Assembly: GCA_003024175.1 (NCBI GenBank)
Contig: MDYQ01000082.1
Coordinates: 1-64,000, forward strand
Length of the DNA stretch: 64,000 nucleotides
Direction: 5' to 3'
From: Planoprotostelium fungivorum
Lineage: Eukaryota > Evosea > Variosea > Cavosteliida > Cavosteliaceae
Below are positions 33,214 through 44,541 of this stretch, piece by piece. A program made the position numbers and the translations under genes. The notes under the pieces are model-generated. The model had not been told where the DNA came from. It was given only the letters and a program-made list of their open reading frames with translations, and did no database searches. Position 1 is the stretch's first letter. Every line of letters begins with the position of its first letter.

Positions 33214-34741
33214 ATGCAGAAAGTTAATCATCTCAAGAATGAGCTGCGACACCTGTATAAGCTGAAGGCTGTGTCCGATCAGAAGCTAAAGCATATAGAG
33301 ACTGTAGAAAAGGGAGATAAACCGGCTCCACGTAGACCTGTGACACAGGTGAGGATCACATGTTATGATTTCCATCATCCACACTCTAAATCGTCTCATG
33401 AAACGGAATCTATTCTATAAAATAGAATATAATCATCTATTTGAAAACATGACCCATCTATTTGTGAACATATGTCCAGGAGGTAGATAGAAGTCAGGCA
33501 GCCAAGAGACCAAGAGAAGAGCTAGACGCTCCATGGGAGCACAGCAAGGTCCCACAACAAGGTGAAATCAGAATCAGAATCATCACCATCACAATCGATT
33601 GATGCCTCCACAGAAGCCGCCAGACATAGGAGAGACGAAGTGAACAAGAAAGTTCGACCGAACGAAGAGCAGAGAGGTGGAAGAGAAGAGAGAGACAGAA
33701 CGAGCCAGCGCGATGGTCGGGATGGAAGAGACGTGCAAGCCAGAGACATCCGCGGCAGAGGAGAAAACAGAGATAGAAGAGAAGACAACAGAGACAGAAG
33801 AGAAGACAGAGATAGAAGGGGAGGAGACAGAAGAAGAGACGAAGGAAGAGGTGAGCTCGAAATCCAACAATAAAACGAAATAAATCCTTCTCACCTGATT
33901 CCCTTCAGAGTCCACGAAAACTGAAAGCGAGCCCGCCCCTGACATCGTGAGCACCTTCTACTCATCTCGTAATACAACAAAACTCACATCCAATCAGAAG
34001 AGAGAAGTAGCACCACTCGAAGTGGAGAAACCCAAGCCAAATCTTCGCATAGAAGACCGAACGAGAAGCCGAAGAGTCTTTGGCATCCTTCAAGGTCACC
34101 TGCAGCAGTTCAAGAAGGAAGCCGACAAGAAAGCAGAAGAAGTGAGGCTGACGCGACATCCACTGCAACTCGAAAGACTGATGGAAGTAGAGCACCAGCC
34201 GCGCCGAAATCGAGAGTCGAGTGGAAGCTCAAGTCAGAGAAGAACACGAGGCTTATCTGAAGAAACAAGCTGCCAAGATGCAAGAAGACAAGGAGAAGTA
34301 CTTGACCGTACAAGCCGAATTCAAGAGAAGAGAAGCCGAATTAGAAGAAGCCATTGTGGTGAGTCTCTCGTGACGCCTCGTACTGGTCTCCGTGTGGAGA
34401 GCTGACCTATGCAGGCTGCCGTTGTAGAAGGTCACCGCAGGCAGCTGTCTGTGTGGGAGAAGACAACCGCACAGCCTGTCATCTTCTGGCAGGTGAATCC
34501 TACCTTCAGAAAACCATTGGAGGCTGAGGTCACGGGTCACGAAGAGAAGAGGAGCGAAGAGGTAGACGACGACGAGTCGAACGGAAAGAGGGGGGCCAGG
34601 GGGGGAGACGAAGAGGTGAGAGGGTGGGGGAGGGTCGGGAGTGACTCGTTGTAGATGGAGGAGGAGACGAGCGAGGTGAAGGAGGAGAAGGTAGAAGAGA
34701 AGACGGAGGAGCAGATGGAAGTGAAGGAAGAGAAGGAGTGA
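33214..34741 (+). CDS. Pinin/SDK/MemA-type splicing protein
   Basis: A start MQKVNHLKNELRHLYKLKAV begins an amino-terminal helix as in pinin. After Lys/Glu/Asp-rich low-complexity exons (33560-33880) comes the pinin/SDK/MemA domain: SRRVFGILQGHLQQFKKEAD, a long helix with KKQAAKMQEDKEKYLTVQAE and FKRREAELEEAI, and WQVNPTF. The tail is Glu/Lys rich (KVEEKTEEQMEVKEEKE). Pinin is an exon-junction-complex-associated splicing regulator. A 57-codon frame directly upstream (33057-33229) overlaps the start and could be an upstream ORF or an extra exon. Confidence 0.88.
34616..34654 (+). repeat. Intron ending in the CGTTGTAG repeat arm
   Basis: A 39-nt intron of the pinin gene, GTGAGAGGG...GAGTGACTCGTTGTAG. 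Its last 12 nt, TGACTCGTTGTAG less one, match the 3' end of the element at 26118-26165. Confidence 0.75.
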
Positions 34742-34902
34742 TCGTAATACATTTCTTCTATCGAGTAGCCTTTCTGCAGAATCGTCTGTTGTATCGAGTG
34801 GTGTCCAAACGTCTCAGCATCATGATGATGAAGAGGACAAAGTCGATCGTGTGAGTCTTCTGAAGAGTGCGCCTCTCGATGTCATTCAAGAAGAACGCAG
34901 AC

Positions 34903-35021
34903 AGCTACGATCATACCAGAGTGAAAGCCCACGAACCCATTCCGAACTCGTAAGGTAAGCAGTCGTGGGCGATGCTAATACTGTGTTGGGAGACCGCACG
35001 GGAATCCATCGTGTCGTAGCT
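34903..35021 (+). rRNA. 5S ribosomal RNA
   Basis: 119 nt. The ends AGCTACGA and TCGTAGCT form helix I perfectly. Internal hallmarks are present: GAAAGCCCACGAACCCATTC with CCGAACTCG, AAGCAGTCGTGGGCGATGC and TGGGAGACCGCACGGGAATC (box C region). TTTT follows at once as Pol III terminator. It differs from the copy at 54699 at two positions seen by eye. It is a single dispersed gene, not in an rDNA array. Confidence 0.97.
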
Positions 35022-35162
35022 TTTGCCACATCAACTTCCGAAAGTATCATCACTGATAGACCCCAACTGCATCATTAAACGAACAGATCTAGTTGCGGCT
35101 TGACTCAATCTTTGGTACCTGCTTCATAACCATACGTGCGGACACATGCCCGAAAACAACAA

Positions 35163-35233
35163 GCATTCGTGGTCTAATGGTATGATGTCTGCCTTCCAAG
35201 CAGGCGAACCGGGTTCGATTCCCGGCGGATGCA
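35163..35233 (+). tRNA. tRNA-Gly(UCC)
   Basis: 71 nt, identical to the other copies, anticodon UCC. Upstream CAACAAGCATTCG; downstream CCTTTTTAC terminator. It sits just outside inverted-duplication arm B, mirroring the tRNA at 3630-3700 outside arm A. Confidence 0.97.
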
Positions 35234-35596
35234 CCTTTTTACTGAATACAGTAGTGTTGCAAATTCTAATGGTGGTTTATTCGTGCGTTGCTTCTCCGTT
35301 TACCCAGTACGTCAGATCGACCTTGACGATGACATCCTGATACTATGAATCGCCTCTGCGTGATGATGTCCTCGTGTGACACTCCACAACACCACTCGAT
35401 TGGTCGAAACGGTGAATTGTTTCATTATTCCATCGAATACCCAATACTTTCTTAGTTGATCAGTTCTCCTGTCCATCGTGTAAAGGTGCACAAACAATGA
35501 GATCGTAGACGTGTTACAGAGCTGATCGATCATTAACCTCGAAGGAAAGAAATAAAACAGATTCGATACAGTTCGATTTATTTAAAGCGTAGCCAG

Positions 35597-36430
35597 GTGC
35601 AGTGTGTATCTGTGATGTCTCATGCACATTCGAGAGAAGAAGGAACGCCGATGTTCTATCCGGGCTGGGTACGGCCATACTCCGTACACCACAGCCTCGT
35701 CAGACACTCGCCTGCCTTCATCGTAGAGTCCCTCGAAAGGGTGTCTCCACTCCGGCCAGAATCAAACACTTTCGTGTATCATCTTCTGTGCGGTCGATCC
35801 GAGGACATACAGTTTTCTGCCCGAAGGCAATACTGGCCGTACATCATCGTTCGGTTGTCGGTCTGACTCCTGATAGCAGCATCGTCACCTCACATCGCCG
35901 ACTCAGGGACAACAGTGTGTGATCATCCTCGAGAGGAGAGCAGACGCCACTTGTGATCACTGTCGTTTGAGAGGGTCGTTGGAGGTGGCTGGGGACACGT
36001 TCTTGTCTTCTCTCTCTCGTACTTGTGGACATCTCGAGGTGTTGATCCAGTATGATGAAAGATTCCGTTGAAGATCTGGTCTCGGGGTGGGGCCGATAGG
36101 GAAATTGGCTCGTGAGATGTTCCCGGCGAGATGGCAAAGAGGTTGTAAGCTCTTACGTTCTTGATCAGAAGAGATCTTGTAGAGGAATGCGTTGGCCGTT
36201 GCGACTTGTCTCAATAGAGATCTATGTTTGGTACTCCCATCGTCATTGTGGCTTTGAGGCTGTTGTTGGCTTGCTGCTTTGTGTGTTGAGCGGAAAATGA
36301 TTTACCGGTGCCTCAAGCTGCATAAATTCTCTTCTCGTTATCTTACCGTGAGATCTACGTTTAGATCGAAATTTCATGAGGAATTTGAAATCACGTGACC
36401 GGGCGTTGCGCCCCAAGTTCGGATCCGAGA
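35597..36430 (+). pseudogene. Degenerate gene in arm B, possibly ankyrin-like
   Basis: Counterpart of the block at 2010-2907. Protein-like stretches REEGTPMFYPGWVRPYS and RTCGHLEVLIQYDERF recur with conservative differences, but frames are broken between them. It precedes SUV3 on the same strand. Confidence 0.35.
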
Positions 36431-36872
36431 AGTCTCCTCCTCGTTGCAGATCAGGAGCTCGATGGTGAATTCTGACGACTTCTATACTTAGTGAGCAACT
36501 GCTTTGAAGAGAAAGCGGTACGATGCGACTTCATTGAATTTATGATCACAATCAGAGAGATCGAGAGTCGAGTGTATGTTTCGTCGATGATTTGGCTTCT
36601 GAGATCACCAGATCCCACAAATTGTACACAAGAAGTGTGTGATAAAGCGATGAACGACCTGATTCTAATTTATTTTCCCCCCCTCGATCGTTATGTCGGG
36701 GATCATCCCTTGTCTGTTCGATGTGAAGTGATCAGATGGCGCCTTTCTCGTTGCAGATGCGACGGGGAATTCTGATGGTGTCCTTTACCTGTTCATATCG
36801 GTGCGATCCACCTGACATGGTTTCAATAATTTGTGACAAGCCAGGTGAACACGTGCTCGCATCACTCTTTCG

Positions 36873-39800
36873 ATGATCAACTGCCAGAGAGGTTGCAGTG
36901 TCTTCCTGACACAGACATTCAGAACCTCATTTGGGTCGAATCTTTTCGTCAGGCGCACACTCCCCCGAACACCAACACCTCTATACAATGGGACGTCCAT
37001 CGCGAAGCCAGCGACATATTATAACACGTTGTCTCGATATTTATCTTCAGAGGTGAGATCGGTTGTCCAATTGACCTCCTCAAATCATCCAGGTAACTCA
37101 ACAATCTCAACCTGCAGAGGTGCGGCGTTGCTCTCCCTCTCATTGACTGACACCTTATAGAGTGTCAGAGTATCTTATCAACATGAAACAGCACAGTTTC
37201 GCATCTATGACGGCTACACTTCGAACCAGTTACTTCGCGATGTCATCAGACACTTTGATCTGGGCAAGACTCGCAGTCGAGAGAAGAAGCCATTTCAGTT
37301 GCTCGATGCATCAGGTCTCATCGTTCCATCTTCGGGTCAATTGACAAAGATCTTTGCACGTGAGACGGAGGTGAAATGTCACACATCATCGTCCATCAGT
37401 CTGAATTCTCCAGCCGCAACTGACGCTGAGACCGATGAACAATGGAGGAAGAGAGGAAGATGTCGCAGCTGATACACCAAAGAGCGAGACATCATCGACC
37501 GTAGATGAGGTTCCACACAAGGAGAGAGAGGTGAAGAGGAAGAAGAAGAAAGTTATGAGCGTCGAGCAGGCCAGAGCAGCTGAGGAATTGGCGGAGGTGA
37601 CATCCATGACAATGTGATGATCCTGTGACACCTTACAGGTGAAAATCGTCACGAGAGCAGAACCAGAGGAACCAAAAGTCACAGAAGAAGAGGAAGAATT
37701 ATCAGGTGATCTCATCTCATCTCCTCCTCGTAACGATATCAAATCTTATTCAACTCCGAAACAGAAGAAGCATTAAGAGTCAGACTGATGGAGAACTTGT
37801 CTGGATTTGTAGAGGACGATTGGGTTAGGGAGGAAATCAAAAACAGTATATTTTATTTGGAAACGACACACGAGATACAATCTTCCTTTTACGAGTACCG
37901 AGAGAGTCTATTCAATGGAGACGAGAACATATTATCCGTATTGTACAGAGAGAAAGAGGTTGCAGGTGAGACCCGAGTCGGGTGTCTGTCCCTCACGCCG
38001 CGCAGCCCTGTACAGGAGGATCTTACCTTTCTTCCTCAATTTTCTCGCGTCACAGGTGAATCTACATCGTTGTAGATGGAATATGAACCATCATCAGGTC
38101 AAATATTTCGACCCAGACGAAGTCACACAACGAACCACGACCAACATGACTGAGCCCCACTTGTGGTACGTAGGTGCCAGAAAGATGAAGCGAAAGTTTG
38201 TCTTGCACGTCGGCCCCACGAATAGTGGTAAGACGTATTCTGCTCTGGAGAGATTAGCCACAGGTGATCGATCACGCATGATCGTCATCATCGATGACGA
38301 GTGACACGACACAGCGAAGACGGGATTGTATTGTGGACCGTTGCGTCTGCTGGCTTCTGAAGTGTTCGAGAAATTGAACGCGAAGGGAGTGCCTTGTAAT
38401 TTAGTCACGGGGCAGCAGAAGATCGAGGTGACCGGATGTAGAGGGAGACGCTGAGATGTCGCAGGTGCAAGACGCCAATCATTACGCGTGTACGGTAGAG
38501 ATGACGGACGTTCGTCGACACGTGGAGGTAAAGTCGACATTGACATGATCATCAACGTGATCATCAACATGATCATCAACATGATCATCATGATCATCGT
38601 CATATCATGAACATCAACATGATCGTCATCGTGATCATCATATCATGATCACCAACGTGAACGTCATTATCATCACCGTGTGACGTGAAGTAGGTCGCCG
38701 TCGTAGATGAAATCCAGATGATCGGAAACGAGGACAGAGGTTGGGCCTGGACGCGCGCCGTGTTGGGACTCATGGCAGACGAAGTCCACTTGTGCGGTGA
38801 CACCAGCGCCTTAGAGGTGCACATCTCATCATCTGATCTGATCACATGAACATCATCATCACCTCTCCTGCATCTCTCCTTTGATTCTCTCGCTCTTATC
38901 CCCTCTTCTTAACTTCTCTTCTGATTCTCTTTCTCAGGTTATTCGAGACATGTGTGACAAAACGGGGGACGAAATGGTAGTTCACCACTACGAGAGAAAA
39001 ACGACATTGGAAGTGACAAAGTGTGTGAAAGGGGGTTTACGTGGGATAGAGAGGGGTGAGGCCGGGGGCACGAATCTTTGAGACGCTGACGTGTGATCAG
39101 GTGATTGTATCATCGCATTTTCCAGGAAAGAATTGTACGAATGGAAATCAAAGATAGAGAGGGCAACCGACCTGAAAGTCTGCATCATGTGAGGGTGATG
39201 CCAGAAATAGCCTCCACTGACGCCAAAAATAGATACGGTGGCTTACCTCCAGAAGCGAGGCGTCAGCAGGCCGAGTTATTCAACGACCCCAAATCAGGAT
39301 ATGACGTCTTAGTCGCCAGCGATGCCATCGGTGAGACACCATCATGACGACACGATGGCTGATGTGCGAAGGTATGGGCCTGAATCTGAACATCAGGAGA
39401 ATCATCTTCTCTTCCATAGCGAAATTCGACGGAAACGAGACGAGAACCCTCTCAGCATCAGAGGTCAAACAGATCGCAGGTGATGGTTCACGTTTCTTGG
39501 AATCTCTATCTGAAATCGATTCAGGAAGAGCGGGGAGGTACATGTCCATCTATTCGTCCGGTGAAGTGACGAGGTGATCGATGATGAGATGATGTGATGT
39601 CTGAGGTATCGCAGTTTCACTCCGGGCGAAAATGAATACATCAAGAAATGTTTAGAGAGCCAGATAGAGCCTTTGGAATCGGCAGGTACTGTCCATCACA
39701 TCCATTACATCGTGATGATCGTCTCGCAGGTCTTGCACCCAACTACGAGCACTTAGAGATGTTTTCAACTTGCATGCATCGACATCACAGGTAACATCTC

Positions 39801-40543
39801 GTTCTTCATCGTCCCTCATCTTCTTCAGATTCTCACGTCTCATCGAAAAGTTTATGGAGATTGCAACCTTATCGACCTCTTATTTCATGTGCGACCATTC
39901 AGAGATGTTGGTGATCGCATCTGCCATCGAGACTGTCCCGATGAGTCTGAAGGATCGATACACGTTCTGCACTGCACCTGTAGACACCGATTCACCCATG
40001 ACGATGTCTTATCTGACAATGGTGATTGCACGATGAAACGTACAAAGATTGATCGGATGATGCAGTATGCAGGAGACTATTCGTATAGTCCTTATGTACC
40101 ATTGAATGTATCGGTGAAGAAGCTGAGTTTCCCTAATCCAAAGATGGAGATCAAAGAGTTGGAGGTGAGTCCAAACTGAGAGATGGTGATGTTGATCCGA
40201 TCATCAGATGTACCACAACATCTGCGACCTCTACGTGTGGCTTTCTTTCCGTTTCCATGAATTCACTGAGAGAGACAAGGCACAACAGACAAAGATGACC
40301 ATCGTCCAACGGATTAGAAAGTGTCTAGCCTCTCTCGATGAGACAGACGCCAGCAAGGTGAAATGAGACGATGACGATCACAAAATGAGCCCTGACTGAT
40401 GTGATGTGCAGTATGTCTTGTCCGAGAAGATCAGACTGCGTCTCTCGAGGCCCAAGAAATCACACAAGAAGTCCGGACGACACGGCAAACGCAACTCGTT
40501 CGATGATGGTCTCGATGGCGATGCAGATTTCGACGACCTATAA
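36873..40543 (+). CDS. SUV3/SUPV3L1-type mitochondrial RNA helicase
   Basis: A complete spliced gene. The amino terminus ([16 protein letters not shown], then Arg/Ser/Thr rich) is a mitochondrial presequence. Motifs in order: Walker [11 protein letters not shown] near 38210, [16 protein letters not shown] near 38330, DExH-type box VVDEIQMIG near 38700 (DEIQ is typical of SUV3), an ASDAIG...GLNL motif V near 39310-39380, and motif [11 protein letters not shown] near 39530. The end is basic ([13 protein letters not shown]) with an acidic tip DADFDDL. SUV3 unwinds RNA for the mitochondrial degradosome. Introns are 40-120 nt and some hold long ATGATC repeats (38540-38660). It converges on EBP2, with 60 bp between stop codons. 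Confidence 0.94.
38056..38097 (+). repeat. Palindromic element in a SUV3 intron
   Basis: A 42-nt intron candidate starting GTGAATCTACATCGTTGTAG, with the palindrome next to the 5' splice site. The same sequence sits at 444-485 in the other arm. Confidence 0.6.
38535..38665. repeat. Imperfect tandem repeat in a SUV3 intron
   Basis: About 130 bp made of variants of a 15-bp unit ATGATCATCAACGTG / ATGATCATCAACATG, followed by degenerate ATCATCGTC runs. It lies inside an intron and begins exactly where the mirrored arm A meets the window edge. Confidence 0.85.
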
Positions 40544-40603
40544 ACATCGACCGCTACCTCTTCATCCATCATCTACACCGTTGTAGATCATCAAAATCCG
40601 ATT

Positions 40604-41885
40604 TTATCGTGAATTGTTTCTCTGAGACTTGCCCGGGCGCTTGGCGGGTGCCTTCTTCTTCTTCTGCAACCTGTCCATGCGTTACTCTCAAGTGCATCCT
40701 CTATAACTCACGGTGCAGACTGTCTCGGGGCCTTGAAGGTGGCAGAAGATTCCGCCGTGTTCCTCTTATCACCGCTCCTCCTGCCTGGCGTCTTGAACTT
40801 CTCTGCCTTTCTATCCTTTCTCGTCATCTTCTTTCTCTTGCTATCTGGTTGTCCGTCGTTGCTGATGATGATGTCAGATGGAGATGGAAGATGGAACGTG
40901 ATGTCACCTGTCGAACCTTCTCTTCTTCGATGCCTTCTTGTCTTCTGTGGAGGCGGAGGCGGCGGGGAAGCCGTCTGCTCCTTCTTCTTCCAAAACTGGA
41001 TGTCATTAGACATGGACATTACGGATGCAACGAGAAGATGACTCACCACTGGATTTGACTCTGACCTTCTCCTTCTTCTTCTCGTCTTGTTTTTCCAGTC
41101 TCTTCTGTGCCTGCAACTTCTTTCCAAACTTCTTCATGTCTCTCTGCTTCCTTCTGTCTTCCGAGGCTTCGATGTTCTTCTTTGTATTCAACAGGTTAGA
41201 TTTGATCTGATGTCATTCAGCACATCTTCTTCATCACACGACAGATTACCTTCTTCATGGTTTCATCTGATTTAAGCATCTCGGCGAAATAATCTGTCGG
41301 TCTCCTGAATGAGATCTTGTGTTTGTGTAAGAGCTCAACTGCTCTCGATGTGGCCTCCAAGGTAGAGGCGTAGCTGAAGGATCAGAAGGTGTTGGGTTGA
41401 AATGGACTCACAATCTCTTCTCTCTCTCCAGATCGTCTTGGACATCTTCGATGACAAAGGGCTTGACGGTGTTGATGCTGAGTGATTCTTCCCACGACAG
41501 GTCCTTACCACCTGGCATTTTCACCTTCATCTCCTCCGCGATGAGAGCCAGATCAGACTGAACGTGTGTCAGCGGACACGTCGAATCCAAGGTGAGCGTA
41601 TATCGGTGAGATGGGATGATATGAGAAATGTGATCACAAGATCATCACCTGTTTGTAAACGACTGGCTCCTTCTTTTGGTTTCTGACACGGTTGAGAGCC
41701 TCCAGTTCTTTGAGAAATTCGGTCTCCTCTATCTCCAGCTCGTCTTCTCCAGCAGATCCATCATCCGAATCACCCCCACCATTCTCCACCTCTTCTCCTG
41801 CATCTTCTTCCTCTTCGTCATCCTCTAATAACGCCTCGAAGTCCTCCTCATTAACCTCCTCTTCTTGTTGCTTCTTCTTAGGCAT
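40604..41885 (-). CDS. EBP2-like rRNA-processing protein
   Basis: Starts MPKKKQQEEEVNEEDFEALL with a strongly acidic head, then a block with DLALIAEEMKVKMPG and DLSWEESLSINTVKPFVIED. The diagnostic EBP2 core reads RRPTDYFAEMLKSDETMKKV, joined after an intron to KSNLLNTKKNIEASEDRRKQ and RDMKKFGKKLQAQKRLEKQ. The tail is Lys/Arg/Ser rich and ends KAPAKRPGKSQRNNSR. EBP2 is a nucleolar factor for 27S pre-rRNA processing and 60S subunit assembly. Five introns of 40-60 nt. In the last third the opposite strand is also open, as a shadow of the low-complexity coding. Confidence 0.92.
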
Positions 41886-41998
41886 TCTTTCTTGTGTCTC
41901 AACTGAAATTCTCAATTTTTTTCCTTTTCAGCGTTGTAGATGAACTGAACTGCTTTCCCGCTCATGTTGGGATTCAACAAGGCGCATCATCAAGACAG

Positions 41999-42651
41999 AT
42001 GGAAGGGTCTAAAAAGTACAAGGGAGAGAGCTTGGGAGTCATAGCGGATGTATCTACAGATTACGTCAAACAGGCCAGGAAGATCGTGAAACCCAGAAAG
42101 GAGATGAACATCACATTGGAGAAAGATGGTAATGGGATAGACGATTCAAAGAGTGATGAGATACAGAGTGGGGGAATATCACTCTGTGTGTCTGCCCTCA
42201 GAAGGGAAAGGGAGGTAAAATGGAATCATACAAGGTGAAGATCGTGTTAGATTGGATCACGAGATGACACGGAGACAGCTGGAGGACAACATCACGAAAG
42301 TCTTTCGAAAGTTTGAGAGCGAGGGAAAATCTAGCGTCCAATTGAAGACGCCCAGTCTCGTCATCCTATTGTCCAGAGCGAATCCGGCAGCTTCTTTAAA
42401 GAAGGTGAGTCGACGTCGTCACTTGTTTCCATGCGATGTTGAATCGATGTCAGATGTTGGACGTGATCGAATTGATCAAAACCGATCCGGAGGAAGCCAG
42501 AACTATCGAGTTGTTTAATGATGGTGATGAGAGCAACGAAGAGGAGGAAGAAGCGGCAGAGGTGAACGGAGAGGGAGAAGAACAAGCAGATGAGAAAGGA
42601 GAGAAACAAGGAGAAGAGAAAGGAGAAGAACAGGGAGAAGAGGAGGAATGA
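41999..42651 (+). CDS. Unrecognised basic-acidic protein
   Basis: Start MEGSKKYKGESLGVIADVST, three exons. A 48-nt intron (about 42214-42261) joins LRRERE to MTRRQLEDNITKVFRKFESE; a second intron (about 42405-42453) joins ASLKK to MLDVIELIKTDPEEARTIEL. The end is a run of Glu/Gly/Lys repeats (GEEKGEEQGEEEE). The middle part (SVQLKTPSLVILLSRANPAA) looks like a folded domain, but I cannot name it. Divergent from EBP2, about 110 bp between starts. Confidence 0.7.
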
Positions 42652-42934
42652 TGATGTGATGTCTTTGAAAGACATCATCGCATCCACTCTGTTACATTAT
42701 GTACACGATAAATCTATGTAGCACGTGATGACGATGATGTCTGTGGTGTTGTGTCGTCCATCTCAGCTGTGCTCTACATGTCTCAGATCTATATCGGACA
42801 AGATCGAGCGAAAACGTTGTAGTTTGACAATTAGCAGATCTGCGCGGCAACCGCATTTATTGATCCTACCCGATCACAACAACCGCAGCATCGGAAGCCC
42901 CCTCAGAGGCCACCTATCATCGACAGGAGCAGCT

Positions 42935-43975
42935 ATGTCTTTAGTGGATAAACTCAAGGGGTTCATCCCCAAGCCATTCGATAAGGAGGACGATGTGTGG
43001 GCCGCCCTGTGGAGAGGAGCTCTATCCGAGTTCTTCGCCACCATGATCTTTGTCTTCGTCGGATGTGGTTCCGTTCTGGCCGTCAATGTGCCCACTCTGG
43101 GAGGTAGAGAGATCTCTTCTGCAGCAGAGATTGCAATTGCATTGGCTCACGGTTTCACCATCATGGTCCTCGTCTATTCAGTCGGAGAGGTCAGTGGAGG
43201 TGAGTGTCAAATCCATTATGCGAAATCACACGTCTTAATGGGATGCAGGACACATCAACCCCGCCGTCACATGGGCTTGTATGATCACTCGCAAGATCAG
43301 CATCTTACGTTTCGTCGTCTACTGGATCGCCCAATTACTCGGTTCCATCGCTGGTGCCGCAGCCGTATGGGGCATCACCCCAGGAGAACTCAACTCGGGT
43401 TCCATCGGTTTCCATGAGGTCAACTCTTCTCTGCCCGTGTCGAGAGGTCTATTGGCAGAGGTCTACTTCACATTCGTCTTCCTCTTTGTCGTCTTTGCCA
43501 CTGCCATTTCCCCATTCGCAGGAAAGATGGCGCCCATGAGTGGAAGTGGAGCCACTGGTCCAGGTAAGCTCACACCATTTGCTGTGGGTATGACCATTCT
43601 CGTCCTCCATCTGGTCGGTATCCCCATCACGGGTGCCTCCATGAACCCCGCCAGATCCTTCGGCCCCGCAGGTGAAGATCGACACTGTCCATATCATCGT
43701 GTGTGATTCTGAAATCACATGACAGTCGTCGCTGGACATTGGGATCATCACTGGGTCTACTGGCTCGGCCCTCTCTGTGGATCCACCATGGCTGCCATCG
43801 TCGCTGAGATCCTCTTCCTCTCTAGACCCGACATTCTTTTCCGTGTCACCACTGGAGAGCAGCCTGCAACGACCGCCAAGAGTGAGCGACACGTACCATG
43901 ATGATGAGCGTCTAACGAGAGACAGTCGGCTCTCAGGACTACGCCATCATGAAGGAGGAAGATGGTCTGAGATAA
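42935..43975 (+). CDS. Aquaporin (MIP family)
   Basis: Six transmembrane helices with both pore motifs. The first NPA occurs in SGG-HINPAVTWACMI across an intron near 43200-43248; the second in GASMNPARSFGPA, followed by an intron near 43672-43723 and HWVYWLGPLCGS. The His-containing helix 5 segment TILVLHLVGIP and the Arg after the second NPA fit a water-selective filter. About 300 residues; the amino terminus MSLVDKLKGFIPKPFDKEDD is cytosolic. The ATG at 42935 is preferred over an in-frame start at 42725, whose extension is Arg/Ser-rich and unlike the family. Confidence 0.95.
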
Positions 43976-44541
43976 ACAGCTCGATGATGCACCGGAATAA
44001 AACATATATAGAATCGAGTCTGATGTGATTACCAACGTGGACGATGATTGCATTTCCATCTGTAGAATCTATGGGAATATTCTCTTGCACGTGAGATCAC
44101 GGGCACACACGATGAGAGGGGGACGTATACTATGTACATCTATCAGACGTATTCACGTCCACAATGAGTGTCCACATCGTCACGATGTCTTCATCGTTAA
44201 TAGTCTGTGGACGTTCGTGGAACTCTTGACCATCTTATCTTAGCATCTGTCAGCGAATTAGAAGGGAACCCGTGAGTTCTCATGTGCTGCTGCTGCGGAG
44301 AATTCGTTCGATTTCCTACGTACTTTCTATCTGAGAATGGCTTAACGTATCCGTTCCGCGTAATTAACGCGATTCATTCTCACTACGCTTCTCCCAACCC
44401 ACAGCCACAAACTACACGAACACACGCAAGCAACACCAACACCACCTTACACGTAAAAAAACAAGGTATAGAACCTGACCTGACTCCATCGTGTCTGCTG
44501 ACACCTTCGAATCGACGCGCGATTCTGATCGCATTTTACAG
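43976..44541. other. Intergenic stretch upstream of the VHP-repeat gene
   Basis: No gene-like frame. The last 150 bp are rich in CACA/ACAC and look like an A/C-rich 5' leader. Confidence 0.5.

Larger units (their letters stand above)
35340..38540. repeat. Inverted duplication, arm B
   Basis: Mirror image of arm A. The part 36861-38540 is essentially identical to 1-1680. The part 35340-36860 is homologous to 1681-3110 but clearly diverged, with an insertion around 36600-36780 that arm A lacks. The SUV3 gene of this arm continues uninterrupted beyond 38540. Confidence 0.95.

Noticed and set aside
40609-41058. A 149-codon plus-strand frame with hydrophobic runs
   Set aside because: It is antisense to the Lys/Arg/Ser-rich last exons of EBP2; such coding gives long Leu/Ser/Phe-rich shadow frames on the other strand.
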